A DNA stretch of 64,000 nt from Candidatus Sulfotelmatobacter sp. (GCA_035504415.1 DATJRY010000012.1:62001-126000), one strand, 5' to 3'. Positions 48,010-58,457 are shown, counted from the first letter of the stretch. Notes: a model not told the origin generated them from the sequence alone. A program made the numbers and translations.

Positions 48010-49178
48010 CCGGCGGCGTCGTGCACGACGTGGTCGTGCACGGCATGCTCGTCGTGCGCGTCGTCGTGGTGGTGGCAGCCGTGCTCCATCGGGTGCCGCT
48101 TCGAGACGACGAGCAGCCAGACGGCGAGCGCGCCGAAGACGAGGTTCAACCAGAACGTCGCGTCGAGCGAGAAGGTCGTCAGCGCGACGCGCAGGTGGGG
48201 GTTCGGGCGCGGCACCAGGTGCAGCGCGTGGAACGCCCCGTCGATCGCCAGCGCGGCGAGCACCATCGTCACGAAGAACACGCCGGCGATGTAGAGCATC
48301 ATCCGCCAGCCGTAGTACTTGCGGTAGACGTCGAGCAGCGGCAGCACGATCAGATCGGCGTACAGGAAGGCCAGCACGCCGCCGAACGAGATCCCGCTGG
48401 TCCACAAGATCGCGGCCATCGGCACGTTGCCGATCGAGCAGACGAACGTCACCACCGCGACCAGGGGGCCGAGCACGGCGTCGCCGAGCGTGCGCACCAC
48501 CGGGTTCGCGCCGTTGAAGAACACCGCGCGCCAGACGCCGTCGGACACGAAGGCAGCCAGCGCGCCCGCGATCAGGAACCCGCCGAGCAGGTCGACCCAC
48601 AGCATCGAGAGATCCATCGCGAAGTTCTGCGCGATCGCGACGCGGGTGGCGGGTTCGCGCAGCCGCGCCCAGACCGTCGCGCCCGCGCCTTCCATCGAGC
48701 CGTGGTCGTGACCGCCCCCCGCGTCCAGTCGCCGCCGGGCTTCCTCGACCAGCGCGCGCGGATAGGTGAATTTCACCAGCACGGCCATGATCGCGATGAG
48801 CACCAGACCGCCGATCCATTCGGCGGCGGTGAACTGCCAGCCCAGCAGCAACCACAGCACCAGGCCCAATTCGACGACGAGGTTGGTCGAGCTGAACAGA
48901 AAGGCCAGGCTCGGGATCAGCGCGGCGCCCTGCTTGAAGAGCGTCTTGCTCATGGCGGCGGCCGCGTACGAGCAGCTCGAGGACGCGGCGCCGAAGCCGG
49001 TCGCGAGGGCGATCTCGCGGATTCCGTCGCGGCCCAGCAGCGCTTGCATCCGCTCCTTGGAGACGACGGCTTGGATCACCGCCGAGGCCGCGAAGCCGAG
49101 GATCAGGCTCCAGCCGACCTGCCACGCCATCCCCGCCGCCAACAGCAGCGCCTCACCGAGTTTCGACCACAGCGTCAT
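48006..49178 (-). CDS. ArsP/YraQ-like permease (DUF318) with His-rich tail
   Basis: The 390-residue product has about eight to ten membrane segments. The motifs GFGAASSSCSYAAAAMSKTLF and SIGNVPMAAILWTSG are the paired repeats of the COG0701 permease family, which includes ArsP (organoarsenical efflux). A His/Asp cluster in the cytoplasmic loop (HDHGS) and a tail with eleven His in the last 27 residues (EHGCHHHDDAHDEHAVHDHV) suggest metal binding or sensing. The end overlaps hisB convergently by four bases. Substrate unknown. Confidence 0.82.
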   Translation of the reverse strand: MTLWSKLGEALLLAAGMAWQVGWSLILGFAASAVIQAVVSKERMQALLGRDGIREIALATGFGAASSSCSYAAAAMSKTLFKQGAALIPSLAFLFSSTNLVVELGLVLWLLLGWQFTAAEWIGGLVLIAIMAVLVKFTYPRALVEEARRRLDAGGGHDHGSMEGAGATVWARLREPATRVAIAQNFAMDLSMLWVDLLGGFLIAGALAAFVSDGVWRAVFFNGANPVVRTLGDAVLGPLVAVVTFVCSIGNVPMAAILWTSGISFGGVLAFLYADLIVLPLLDVYRKYYGWRMMLYIAGVFFVTMVLAALAIDGAFHALHLVPRPNPHLRVALTTFSLDATFWLNLVFGALAVWLLVVSKRHPMEHGCHHHDDAHDEHAVHDHVVHDAAG

Positions 49179-49266
49179 CCGAGTGGCCTAACACTGCCAC
49201 GGTTGCGAGCAGCTTCAGCAGAAGAGCGATTGAAGTGCTCGATCGGGGAATAGGGCCCCCAGCAGC

Positions 49267-49734
49267 GTGCGCGACAACGACCGAATGGGTGATGACCCGG
49301 CGGTGACGAGTGGCGCGTGGTCCCTCCGTGCGGACCACCGCGGCTTTTCCTTTCGCATCGTCGACGCCGCGCTGGCGCACAACGCCCGGCGCATCTTCGG
49401 GGCGTATCTCGCCGCCCAGGTCGAGCCCGGCTCGGACCTCTACGCCGCCGAACTGATTTTCGGGGAGCTGCTGGGCAACGTCGCGCGCCACGCGCCGGGG
49501 CCGGTCGACGTGCGGCTGCGCTGGAACGGGCCGCGCGCCATCCTCGAAGTGATCGATCACGGTCCGGGGTACCAGATCGAAGAGGTCCGCTTGCCCGAGA
49601 ACCTGTCCGAGACGCGCCGCGGGCTGTTCCTGATCGCTACCTTCGGTAACGACCTGCAGGTCCGCCGCGAGGCCGGGAACACGACCACCTCGGTCGTGCT
49701 GCCGGTGGCGCGCCGGGTGATGCGCGGCGCTTAA
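49267..49734 (+). CDS. RsbW/anti-sigma-type serine kinase-like ATPase
   Basis: The 155-residue product carries the GHKL ATPase core: the N box ELIFGELLGNVARHA (Glu and Asn positions), the G1 box DHGPGYQ, a GLFLIATF G2-like segment and TTTSVVLPV at the end. These small proteins (HATPase_c_2) bind sigma-B-type factors and phosphorylate an antagonist. No antagonist or sigma gene is next to it. GTG at 49267 is used; an ATG six codons later is possible. It overlaps the convergent sorbosone dehydrogenase-like gene by four bases. Confidence 0.78.
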   Translation: MRDNDRMGDDPAVTSGAWSLRADHRGFSFRIVDAALAHNARRIFGAYLAAQVEPGSDLYAAELIFGELLGNVARHAPGPVDVRLRWNGPRAILEVIDHGPGYQIEEVRLPENLSETRRGLFLIATFGNDLQVRREAGNTTTSVVLPVARRVMRGA

Positions 49735-50837
49735 CGCCCGCTGGGGCGGATGCGCCAGACCGTTCCGCCCGCGTCCTCGCTGACGAACAGCGAGCCGTCG
49801 GTCCCGACCGCGACCCCGGTCGGGCGGCAGCTGCGGCTCCCGTCGGCGGCCTGGCAGCCGCTCAGGAACTCGTGCCACTGGGCGCCCGGGTCGTTCCAGT
49901 CCACCGCCTTGGCCGGCTTGCGGCCGGCGAAGGGAACGAAGGCGACCCGGGGCGGGACCGGCGGCTGGTGCCACGAGCCGTGCAGCGCCACGAAGGCGCC
50001 GCCGCGGTACGGGGCCGGGAAGGCATAGCGCCCGCCGGGCGCGGTCGGGTAGAACGCGGCGCCGATCGGGGTGTCGTAGGCCGGGAAGACGACCAGGGGG
50101 ATCACGACGCCCGCACAGCCGGCGTTGCCGATCGGGCGATGGTCGTCGTAACAGCGCCGCCAGCCGTAGTCGGGGACGCCCGGGTGCGCGCTGACGTCGT
50201 CGAAGATCTCGTAGGGCTGGCCGTGCTCGAGGTCGTCGCGGCCGGCGACGCCGGCCCACAGGTCCTCGCTGTCCGGCTGGACCGCCAGCGCGATCGCGTT
50301 GCGGATATCGGTCGCGCGCGGCTTCATCCCCGCGCCGTCGGGCGCCATCTGCTGGATCGTCGCGCGGGTCGCGTCGAGCTCGGGGTCGCAGACGTTGCAC
50401 GACGATCCGACCGACGCGAACAGCATGCCCTTCGTCAGCGCGACGGTCGTGGTGACGTGATCGCGCGAGATGCCGCTGGTGCGGACCGACGCGATCTTCT
50501 CCGGCTTGCCGCGCGCGGTGCGATCGCCGCTGCGGTACGGGATGCGGTAGACCCCGAACTGCGCGCCGACGTAGAGCCAATCGCCGGCCAGCGCGACCCC
50601 CGCGACCGGGTGATCGGGAAGCGTCGCGAACACCTGCGGCGCGCCGGCGTGACCTTGCGCGTCGGGCACGACGTAGACGTCGCTGCCGGACGTGCCGACG
50701 AACAGGTCGCCGTTCGGTGCGACGGTCAGCTCGCGCGCGCCGGCGACGTGCGCGATCGGTTCGAGCGTGAAGCCGGGCGGGACGCTCGCGCCGAGCAGCG
50801 CGAGCGCCAAAGCGGGGACGAGGGCGGTGAAGCGCAT
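49731..50837 (-). CDS. Exported PQQ-type sorbosone dehydrogenase-like beta-propeller, copy 1
   Basis: A 368-residue protein with a short signal peptide (1-18) and six-bladed propeller elements (ELTVAPNGDLFVGTSG, GVALAGDWLYVGA, GVPDYGWRRCYDDH, ALHGSWHQPPV, GVAVGTDGSLFVSEDAGGTVWRIRP). These are typical of PQQ-dependent glucose/sorbosone dehydrogenases (GDH-B or L-sorbosone types). Cys pairs near CNVC and CYDDH...CAG may form disulfides. It starts five bases after its paralogue, the lipoprotein copy. PQQ synthesis genes are not in the window. Confidence 0.78.
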   Translation of the reverse strand: MRFTALVPALALALLGASVPPGFTLEPIAHVAGARELTVAPNGDLFVGTSGSDVYVVPDAQGHAGAPQVFATLPDHPVAGVALAGDWLYVGAQFGVYRIPYRSGDRTARGKPEKIASVRTSGISRDHVTTTVALTKGMLFASVGSSCNVCDPELDATRATIQQMAPDGAGMKPRATDIRNAIALAVQPDSEDLWAGVAGRDDLEHGQPYEIFDDVSAHPGVPDYGWRRCYDDHRPIGNAGCAGVVIPLVVFPAYDTPIGAAFYPTAPGGRYAFPAPYRGGAFVALHGSWHQPPVPPRVAFVPFAGRKPAKAVDWNDPGAQWHEFLSGCQAADGSRSCRPTGVAVGTDGSLFVSEDAGGTVWRIRPSGR

Positions 50838-50842
50838 GGCGC

Positions 50843-52168
50843 TCAGCGGATTCGCCGCTTCGCCTGCGTCCCCGTGCCGACCGGCCGGATGCGGTACACG
50901 ACGCCGTCTTGGTCGTCGGCGACGAACAAGCTGCCGTTCGGGCCGACCGCGACGCCGGCCGTCCGGCCGACGCGCGCACCGCCGGCGTTCTGGAAGCCGG
51001 TGAAGAAGTCGTGCCACTGCACGGTCGGATCGTTCCAATTGACCGCCGTCGTCGGCAGCGCGCCGGTGAACGGCACGAACGCGACGTGCGGCGGATCGAT
51101 TGGCACGTTGTTGCTGTCGGCGTGCCACGAGCCGTGCGCGCTCACGAACAAGCCGCCGTTCCACGGGCTCGGGAACGCGTACGGCCCGCTCTGCGAGGCG
51201 GGGTAGAACGCGGCGCCGATCAGCGTCGAGTAGGCCGGGAACTCGAGCGCCGGCACGACCTCGTTGGCGCAGTTCGCGCCGCTGGTGTAGGCGACGTGAT
51301 CTTCCTCGCATGCGGGCCAGCCGTAGTTGGCCGGCGCCGCATGCGTCGAGACCGGATCCATGTACTCGTACGGATGATACTCGGGCAGATCGTCTTGCCC
51401 GGCGCCGCCGGCCCACACGTTGCCGGTGCTCGGATCGGTGGTGATCGCGATCGCGTTGCGGATCTGCGTCGCCTGCGTCGTCATCCCGCTGCCGTCGAGC
51501 CCCATCTTCTGCACCGTCGCGCGCGTGGGGTCGATCTCGGTGCAGGCGTTGCACGACGAGCCGACGCTCACGTAGAGCGTCGTCCCGCTGACGGTGACGG
51601 AGGTCGTGACGTGCACGTCGCCGTCGCTGCCCGGCGGCGGCGAGCCCTGTCGAATCGACGCGATCTGCTGCGCGACGCCGGTCTGCGCGCCGGTCGTGTA
51701 CGGCATGCGGTAGACGCCGTGCTGCGCGCCGGCGAAGACGTAGCCGTCGCCGAACGCGACGCCGGCCACCGGCGTATCCGGAACGTCCACGAAATGCGCC
51801 GGCGTGCCGGCCGCGCCGGGACCGTCGGCGTCGGGGACGATCCACACCGTCGTCCCCTGCGAGCCGGCGATCAGATCGCCGTTGGGCAGCACGACCAGCT
51901 CGCGCACCTCGGGGACGCTGGCGATCTGGCTGACCGTGAAACCGCTGGGCACCGTCAGCGCCGCGTTGGCCGGCGGTGCGGTCGGCCCGGTGTACGGCGT
52001 TCCGCTCGCGACCGGCGTCGGGGTCGCGCCGACCGGCGTCGCGGTCGGGGCGGCCGTCGGCGCGGTCGTGGCCGGCGCGCCGCCGCCGGGCGCCGGGCTC
52101 GAGCCTCCGCCGCCGCTGCACGCGGCCGCGAGGGCAAGCAATGCGCAACCCGCGAGCGAAGCCGTCAC
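50843..52168 (-). CDS. Lipid-anchored PQQ-type sorbosone dehydrogenase-like beta-propeller, copy 2
   Basis: The 441-residue product has a lipoprotein signal ending Ala-Ala-Ala-Cys17, then a 50-residue Ala/Pro/Thr/Gly linker, then the same propeller as the gene downstream (ELVVLPNGDLIAGSQG, GVAFGDGYVFAGAQHGVYRMPY, NYGWPACEEDH, SAHGSWHADS, GVAVGPNGSLFVADDQDGVVYRI). It is about 55 percent similar to copy 1 by eye over the propeller. GTG at 52168 is three bases from the hisH ATG on the other strand. The pair shows duplication with different membrane attachment. Confidence 0.76.
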   Translation of the reverse strand: MTASLAGCALLALAAACSGGGGSSPAPGGGAPATTAPTAAPTATPVGATPTPVASGTPYTGPTAPPANAALTVPSGFTVSQIASVPEVRELVVLPNGDLIAGSQGTTVWIVPDADGPGAAGTPAHFVDVPDTPVAGVAFGDGYVFAGAQHGVYRMPYTTGAQTGVAQQIASIRQGSPPPGSDGDVHVTTSVTVSGTTLYVSVGSSCNACTEIDPTRATVQKMGLDGSGMTTQATQIRNAIAITTDPSTGNVWAGGAGQDDLPEYHPYEYMDPVSTHAAPANYGWPACEEDHVAYTSGANCANEVVPALEFPAYSTLIGAAFYPASQSGPYAFPSPWNGGLFVSAHGSWHADSNNVPIDPPHVAFVPFTGALPTTAVNWNDPTVQWHDFFTGFQNAGGARVGRTAGVAVGPNGSLFVADDQDGVVYRIRPVGTGTQAKRRIR

Positions 52169-52171
52169 ACG

Positions 52172-52786
52172 ATGGCGACTCCTCGGCTGGCGGTGATCGA
52201 CTACGGCGGCGGCAACGTCGGCTCGCTGCTGGCCGCGCTCGAGCGACGCGGCGCCAGCTTCGAGCTGACCGGCGATCCGGACGCGGTCGTGCGCGCCGAC
52301 GCCGCGCTGCTCCCCGGCGACGGCGCCTTCGGCGCGACCATGGACGCCCTGCGCGAACGCGGGCTCGACCAAGCCGTGCACGCGACGATCGCGCGCGGCC
52401 GGCCGTTTCTCGGGATCTGCGTCGGTATGCAAGTGCTTTTCGACTCCAGCGACGAGTACGGTGGTGCGGCGGGACTGGGCGTCCTGCCCGGTGACGTACG
52501 CCGCTTCGCGCGCGCGCCCCGCGTGCCGCACATGGGTTGGAACGAACTCGTGATCGAGCGCACGCACCCGTTCGTCGCGGGCGTGACGAGCGGCTCGTGG
52601 GCGTATTTCCTGCACTCGTACCGGGTCGAAGACGGCGCGTCGGTGCTGGCGTCGTGCGAGTACGGCGAACGGTTCGCCGCGATCGTCGCGCGCGATCATG
52701 TCATGGCCACCCAATTCCACCCGGAGAAGAGCCGAGCGACGGGCGCCCGGCTGCTGGATAACTTCTTGCGAATCGCCGCAGCGTGA
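52172..52786 (+). CDS. hisH: Imidazole glycerol phosphate synthase, glutaminase subunit
   Basis: HisH feeds ammonia to HisF in histidine synthesis. The 204-residue product has VIDYGGGNVGSL (8-19), the nucleophile Cys83 in GICVGMQVLF, and His183/Glu185 in QFHPEKS. Only three bases separate its ATG from the divergent lipoprotein GTG, so its promoter must lie within that gene or the mRNA is leaderless; a GTG at about residue 8 would free a few bases. hisA overlaps its stop (GTGA); hisF is not in the window. Confidence 0.94.
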   Translation: MATPRLAVIDYGGGNVGSLLAALERRGASFELTGDPDAVVRADAALLPGDGAFGATMDALRERGLDQAVHATIARGRPFLGICVGMQVLFDSSDEYGGAAGLGVLPGDVRRFARAPRVPHMGWNELVIERTHPFVAGVTSGSWAYFLHSYRVEDGASVLASCEYGERFAAIVARDHVMATQFHPEKSRATGARLLDNFLRIAAA

Positions 52787-53514
52787 GCGATTCGCTGGTC
52801 TTGTACCCCGCCATCGACTTGCGCGGCGGTCACGCGGTGCGGTTGGAGCGCGGCGACCCCGCCCGCGAGACGCGTTACGACGCCGACCCCGTCGCGCGCG
52901 CGCGAGCGTTCGTGGCGGCGGGGGCGCGCGCGCTGCATGTCGTCGACCTCGACGGCGCCTTCGGCACCGGCGAGAACCACCGGGCGCTGCGCGCGATCTG
53001 TGCGGCGGTCGACGTGCCGGTGCAAACCGGCGGCGGAATTCGCACCGCCGCCGACGTCGCCGCGCGGCTCGACGCCGGCGCGCACGCGGTCGTCATCGGC
53101 ACGCTGCTGGTCGAAGCACCCGGCGAAGCGCGCGCGATCGTCGCGCGCTACGGCGCAGCGATCGTGGCCGGCATCGATGCGCGCGGCGACCGCGTCGCGA
53201 CGCGCGGCTGGCTGGCCGAGAGCGGCGCCTCACGCGACGAACTGGTGCGCACGGTCGCGAGCTGGGGCGTGCAGCGCGTCGTCTACACCGAGATCGCGCG
53301 CGACGGGATGGGCTCGGGGTACGACGTCGCCGCGCTGGCGCACGTCGCGGCGCTGGCGCCGGTGCACGTCACCGCCAGCGGCGGGGCGCGCACGCTCGAC
53401 GATCTGCGCGCGCTGCGCGCGGGGACGCCGGCCAACGTCGACGCCGCCATCGTCGGCCGCGCGCTCTACGAGGGGACGCTCGACTTGGCGGAGGCGCTGG
53501 CGGCGCTGGCGTGA
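52783..53514 (+). CDS. hisA: ProFAR isomerase (phosphoribosylformimino-AICAR-P isomerase)
   Basis: HisA catalyses the fourth step of histidine synthesis. The 243-residue (beta-alpha)8 protein has the acid/base pair Asp12 (YPAIDLRGG) and Asp132 (AGIDARGDRV), and the phosphate motifs QTGGGIR and VTASGGARTLDD. TrpF-like dual function (PriA) cannot be excluded in high-GC organisms but the loop residues do not speak for it. The GTG overlaps the hisH stop. Confidence 0.93.
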   Translation: MSDSLVLYPAIDLRGGHAVRLERGDPARETRYDADPVARARAFVAAGARALHVVDLDGAFGTGENHRALRAICAAVDVPVQTGGGIRTAADVAARLDAGAHAVVIGTLLVEAPGEARAIVARYGAAIVAGIDARGDRVATRGWLAESGASRDELVRTVASWGVQRVVYTEIARDGMGSGYDVAALAHVAALAPVHVTASGGARTLDDLRALRAGTPANVDAAIVGRALYEGTLDLAEALAALA

Positions 53515-53561
53515 GCGGGCCGCGAAACCCGGGCGGCGCCGATCCCGTAGCTGGAGGCGCC

Positions 53562-54215
53562 ATGGAGAACTCGGCTCCGCCCTTCTCGGCCCGCGCGGCG
53601 ATCATCGACGCCGTCTTGAACGCCGCCGTGCCGACGGTCGTCTACCAGATCGCCCACCACCGCGGCATCGACGACGTGCACGCGCTGCTGCTGGCCGCGA
53701 TCTACCCGGCCGTGGTCGCCGTGTTCGGCCTCGCACGTCGCCGCACGCTCGACCCGGTGGCCGGGATCGTGCTGTTCGGCATCGTCGTCAGCCTGGTCGC
53801 GTTCTTCGTCGGCGGTAGTCCGCAGGTGCTGTTGATTCGCGAGTCGTTCGTCACCGGCGCGCTGGGCGTGCTGTGCTTCGTCTCGCTGCTCTTCCCCAAA
53901 CCGCTGATGTACTGGTTCGGCCGCTGGTTCGCGACCCACGGCGACGCCGCCGCGGCGCGGGTCTACGACGCGCTGTGGGAACGGCCGCAGGTGCGAACGG
54001 CGAACCGTCTGCTCACGGTCGTGTGGGGCGTCGCGTTCTGCGGCGAGTTCGTACTGCGGGTCGTGTTCGTGGTGACGCTGCCGATCCCGGTAGTGCTGGC
54101 GGTCAGCCCGATCGTGCTGGCGGCGATCACGATCGCGACGCTGACCTGGACCTTCGCCTACGTGCGCGTCTTGCGCGCGCGTGCCGCCGCCGCCGGCGTC
54201 GTCGTCCCCGGTTAA
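53562..54215 (+). CDS. VC0807-family membrane protein
   Basis: A 217-residue protein with six membrane segments. The FGLARRRTLDPVAGIVLFGIVVSLV and GALGVLCFVSLLFPKPLMYW segments match the VC0807 family of intracellular-membrane proteins of unknown function. GGAGG five bases before the ATG (53562) is a clear ribosome-binding site; a GTG overlapping the hisA stop at 53511 would add 17 unstructured residues. It converges with alr by four bases. Confidence 0.78.
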   Translation: MENSAPPFSARAAIIDAVLNAAVPTVVYQIAHHRGIDDVHALLLAAIYPAVVAVFGLARRRTLDPVAGIVLFGIVVSLVAFFVGGSPQVLLIRESFVTGALGVLCFVSLLFPKPLMYWFGRWFATHGDAAAARVYDALWERPQVRTANRLLTVVWGVAFCGEFVLRVVFVVTLPIPVVLAVSPIVLAAITIATLTWTFAYVRVLRARAAAAGVVVPG

Positions 54216-55330
54216 GCCGCGCCGCTGCTGTAGACGCGCGGCGCGTGCGCGGGCAAACGCGCGACGATCTCGTAGCCGATCGTGTCGCACGCCGCGCCCA
54301 GCTCGTCGGCGGTGATCGTCTCCGCGCCGTCGCTGCCGATCAGGGTGAGGGCGTCGCCGGGCACCGCGCCGGGGACGTCGGTCACGTCGGCGAAGGCCAT
54401 GTCCATGCAGACGCGGCCGATCAGCGGCACGCGCACGCCGCGCACCAGCGCCTGCGCACGCTCACCGGCGTTGCGCGGTAAGCCTTCGGCGTAGCCGATC
54501 GGCAGCGTCGCGATCCGTGAGGGACGCCGCGCCGTCCAGGTGCGTCCGTAGCCGACCGTTTCCCCGGCGGCGAGCTCGTGCAGCGCGACGATGCGCGTGC
54601 GCCAGGCCAGCACCGGTTCGAGCATCAAGCCGCGCGGGCGCATGACCGCTTCGGTTTCGGCGCTCGGCCATATGCCGTACAGCCCGATGCCGCAACGGAC
54701 GCTGTCCAAACGGGTCTCGGGCCACAGCATCGCCGCGGCGGTGGCGGCGATGTGGCGCTCGACCGGCGGCGGCAGCGCACGCGTCGCGGTGAGGAAGCGG
54801 TGCAGCTGATCGTGGGTGAAGTTGGAGTCCAACTCCTCGGCCGCGGCGAGGTGGCTGAACGCGCCGGCGACGACGAATTCCGGCGTCGCCGTGTAGCGTT
54901 CGAGGACGGCCGGAGCGTTCGCGTACGGCATGCCCAGCCGCGCGACGCCGGTGTCGATCTTCGCGTGCACGGTGAACGGACGGTGGCGCCGGCGCGCGAC
55001 GCTCGCGACTTGCCGCGCGTAGAGGTGCTCGTCCCACAGCGTGATCGCGACCTCGGCCGCGTGCGCGACCTCGAGGTCGGCGGCGACGATCGGACCGAGC
55101 ACGAGGATCGGCGCGCGCACGCCGGCGTCGCGCAGCGTCACCGCTTCGTCGAGCTCGTAGACGCACAGGCGCGCGGCGTGCGGCGCCAGCGCGCGCGCCG
55201 CCGGCACCAGGCCGTGGCCGTAGCCGTTCGCTTTCACGACGGCGGACAGGCGCGCGGGCGAGGCCAGCCGCGCCAGAGCCTGCGCGTTGCGCGCCAGCGC
55301 GTCGAGGTCGACGCCGATCTCCGCGATCAC
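54212..55330 (-). CDS. alr: Alanine racemase
   Basis: Alr interconverts L- and D-Ala with PLP and supplies D-Ala to Ddl. The 372-residue product has Lys33 in VVKANGYGHG (PLP Schiff base), HAKIDTGVARLGM, RCGIGLYG and the opposite-face Tyr in VGYGRTW, followed by CMDM. GTG overlaps the upstream membrane protein stop. It is 17 kb from the dcw cluster. Confidence 0.94.
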   Translation of the reverse strand: MIAEIGVDLDALARNAQALARLASPARLSAVVKANGYGHGLVPAARALAPHAARLCVYELDEAVTLRDAGVRAPILVLGPIVAADLEVAHAAEVAITLWDEHLYARQVASVARRRHRPFTVHAKIDTGVARLGMPYANAPAVLERYTATPEFVVAGAFSHLAAAEELDSNFTHDQLHRFLTATRALPPPVERHIAATAAAMLWPETRLDSVRCGIGLYGIWPSAETEAVMRPRGLMLEPVLAWRTRIVALHELAAGETVGYGRTWTARRPSRIATLPIGYAEGLPRNAGERAQALVRGVRVPLIGRVCMDMAFADVTDVPGAVPGDALTLIGSDGAETITADELGAACDTIGYEIVARLPAHAPRVYSSGAA

Positions 55331-55803
55331 GCGCGGCGCAGGAAGCGCGAAACCAGCAGCCCGACCGGAATCCCGTAGAAGACGATGTGCGAGAGCAGAC
55401 CCGCGCCGAGCGCGGCCGGACCCGACGGCCGGTGCCAGTCGGCGTCGACGATCAGCGCGATCTGCATGAACACGTAGACGACCAGGCCGAAGCCGGCGCC
55501 GGAGATCCAGGGATGCGAGAGCAGCTGCGGCTGCGAGCGCACCAGGTAGACGTAGCCCAGCGCCCACAGGATCGACACCGCGAAGTGCAGCCCGAGCGCG
55601 ATCCACGGCGCGGCGGGGTTGGTGGCGGCGCCGCTGCCGAGCACGGTGCCGGCGACCCACTGCATGAGGTCGAGCATCGAGCCGAAGCGTCCGCCGCCCA
55701 GGCTGATCGCCACCAGGAAGAAGAGGGCCACCAAGATGCCCCCGACGACGCCCGCGATGAGCCCCGCCGAGAGCTGAGCGCGCAGCGTCACGGTTCCGTT
55801 CAC
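55327..55803 (-). CDS. Four-helix membrane protein of unknown function
   Basis: The 158-residue product has about four membrane segments (around 12-34, 68-88, 100-120 and 132-152). The polar face carries Asp/His in IALIVDADWHRPSGPAAL and the C-terminus ends in a short Arg-rich tail. It resembles YagU-like DUF1440 inner-membrane proteins in size and spacing, but I do not claim that family. Its stop overlaps alr (GTGA) and it starts 15 bases after the SRPBCC-like gene, so the three are one leftward unit. Confidence 0.6.
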   Translation of the reverse strand: MNGTVTLRAQLSAGLIAGVVGGILVALFFLVAISLGGGRFGSMLDLMQWVAGTVLGSGAATNPAAPWIALGLHFAVSILWALGYVYLVRSQPQLLSHPWISGAGFGLVVYVFMQIALIVDADWHRPSGPAALGAGLLSHIVFYGIPVGLLVSRFLRRA

Positions 55804-55818
55804 AACGGGCGGCTCTTC

Positions 55819-56325
55819 TCAGGTGCCGGTGCCCGACCCCTGGGCGGTCAGCAGCCCTTGCCGGTACTCTTCTTCGCGCCGCTCGAGCGCCCGGGCGATC
55901 CGGTCGAGCAGCTCGGCCATCGTCGATTTCGCGATCCGGCGCCCGAGCAGCGCGTCGAACACCAGGCCGAGGGCCCCCGCCGGCGGCCGGTAGGCGCCCT
56001 CGAAGGTCAGCCGGGTGTGCTCGACGTCGGCGATGCGCAGCCGCAGGGTGCCGTGAAAGTGCGGGAACAGCCGGGTCCCGGCCCGCCACTCGATCAGCAA
56101 GGCGTCGTGGAGCCGCCCGCCCTCCGTCTCGTCGGGATGGAGGGCGAAGAGCAGCTTGACGGGCCGGGCGACGTGCCCTCGCAGCCCATAGAAGAAGTTC
56201 CGCAAGGGAATGCGGACCTCGACGGCACGCTCTGCGTCCTGGAGGAACTCTTCGGCGTAGTCGTGCGCCACCGAGAACGGGCAGTCGGCGACTCGCTCGA
56301 CGACGACGTGCGTCACCCGGGCCAT
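55819..56325 (-). CDS. SRPBCC/START-like protein
   Basis: The 168-residue product reads as a helix-grip fold: strand [21 protein letters not shown], the beta strands [49 protein letters not shown] and [14 protein letters not shown], and a long C-terminal helix with the small-molecule cavity signature ([22 protein letters not shown]). Members bind or transform lipids, polyketides or aromatic compounds. There is no specific substrate evidence. It is divergent from groES. Confidence 0.65.
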   Translation of the reverse strand: MARVTHVVVERVADCPFSVAHDYAEEFLQDAERAVEVRIPLRNFFYGLRGHVARPVKLLFALHPDETEGGRLHDALLIEWRAGTRLFPHFHGTLRLRIADVEHTRLTFEGAYRPPAGALGLVFDALLGRRIAKSTMAELLDRIARALERREEEYRQGLLTAQGSGTGT

Positions 56326-56368
56326 ACGCTCTCCATCTACCCGCCCAGCGACCCCCCGACCTCGGCAC

Positions 56369-56397
56369 TTGCACTCGCGTAATGAGTCTGCTAACCT
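56369..56397 (+). promoter_or_regulatory. groESL promoter
   Basis: TTGCAC (56369-56374), 17 bases and TAACCT (56392-56397) give a sigma-70-like promoter with a weak -10. The predicted transcription start (about 56404) is just ahead of the CIRCE operator. Confidence 0.55.
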
Positions 56398-56407
56398 GGA
56401 ATTCCGG

Positions 56408-56434
56408 CTGGCACTCTCGTGCTAGTAGTGCCAG
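56408..56434. promoter_or_regulatory. CIRCE-like operator (HrcA site)
   Basis: CTGGCACTC, nine bases, TAGTGCCAG: an inverted repeat with the exact 9-N9-9 CIRCE spacing (consensus TTAGCACTC-N9-GAGTGCTAA). Eight of nine arm positions pair. It lies 60 bases before groES, the standard HrcA heat-shock position. No hrcA gene is in the window. Confidence 0.85.
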
Positions 56435-56495
56435 CGCGTGTCACCCTACTAACTCAGACACCGGTAGCAAGCAAGCTCTCGGAGGAATGGTTTTC

Positions 56496-56807
56496 GTGAA
56501 TCTCAAGCCACTTGGCGATCGCGTGGTCGTCGAGCACGTGGAACAGGCCGAGAAGAGCGCCGGCGGCGTCTTCCTGCCCGACACTGCGAAAGAAAAGCCG
56601 CAGGAAGGCCGCGTTCTGGCGGTCGGCACCGGCCGCACGCTCGACAATGGCACCAAGTTGCCGATCGACGTGAAGCCCGGCGACCGCATCATCTACTCGA
56701 AGTACTCGGGCTCCGAGATCAAGCTCGAAGGCAAAGAGTACCTCATCATCTCGGAAAAGGACGTTCTCGCGGTCATCACCGACGAGCGCGTCGCCGCCGG
56801 AGTATAA
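56496..56807 (+). CDS. groES: Co-chaperonin GroES
   Basis: GroES caps the GroEL chamber. The 103-residue product has [16 protein letters not shown], the mobile loop [19 protein letters not shown] and the beta-hairpin roof [17 protein letters not shown] at 56496 is chosen: GGAGG is nine bases upstream of it, whereas the ATG at 56487 would be only one base from that site. Regulated by the CIRCE element and the promoter upstream; groEL follows nine bases after the stop. Confidence 0.93.
   Translation: MNLKPLGDRVVVEHVEQAEKSAGGVFLPDTAKEKPQEGRVLAVGTGRTLDNGTKLPIDVKPGDRIIYSKYSGSEIKLEGKEYLIISEKDVLAVITDERVAAGV

Positions 56808-58457
<1,650 letters not shown>

Noticed and set aside
56487-56807. ATG at 56487 as the groES start
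   Set aside because: GGAGG would be one base from the ATG; the GTG at 56496 has a nine-base spacing and gives the normal GroES N-terminus.
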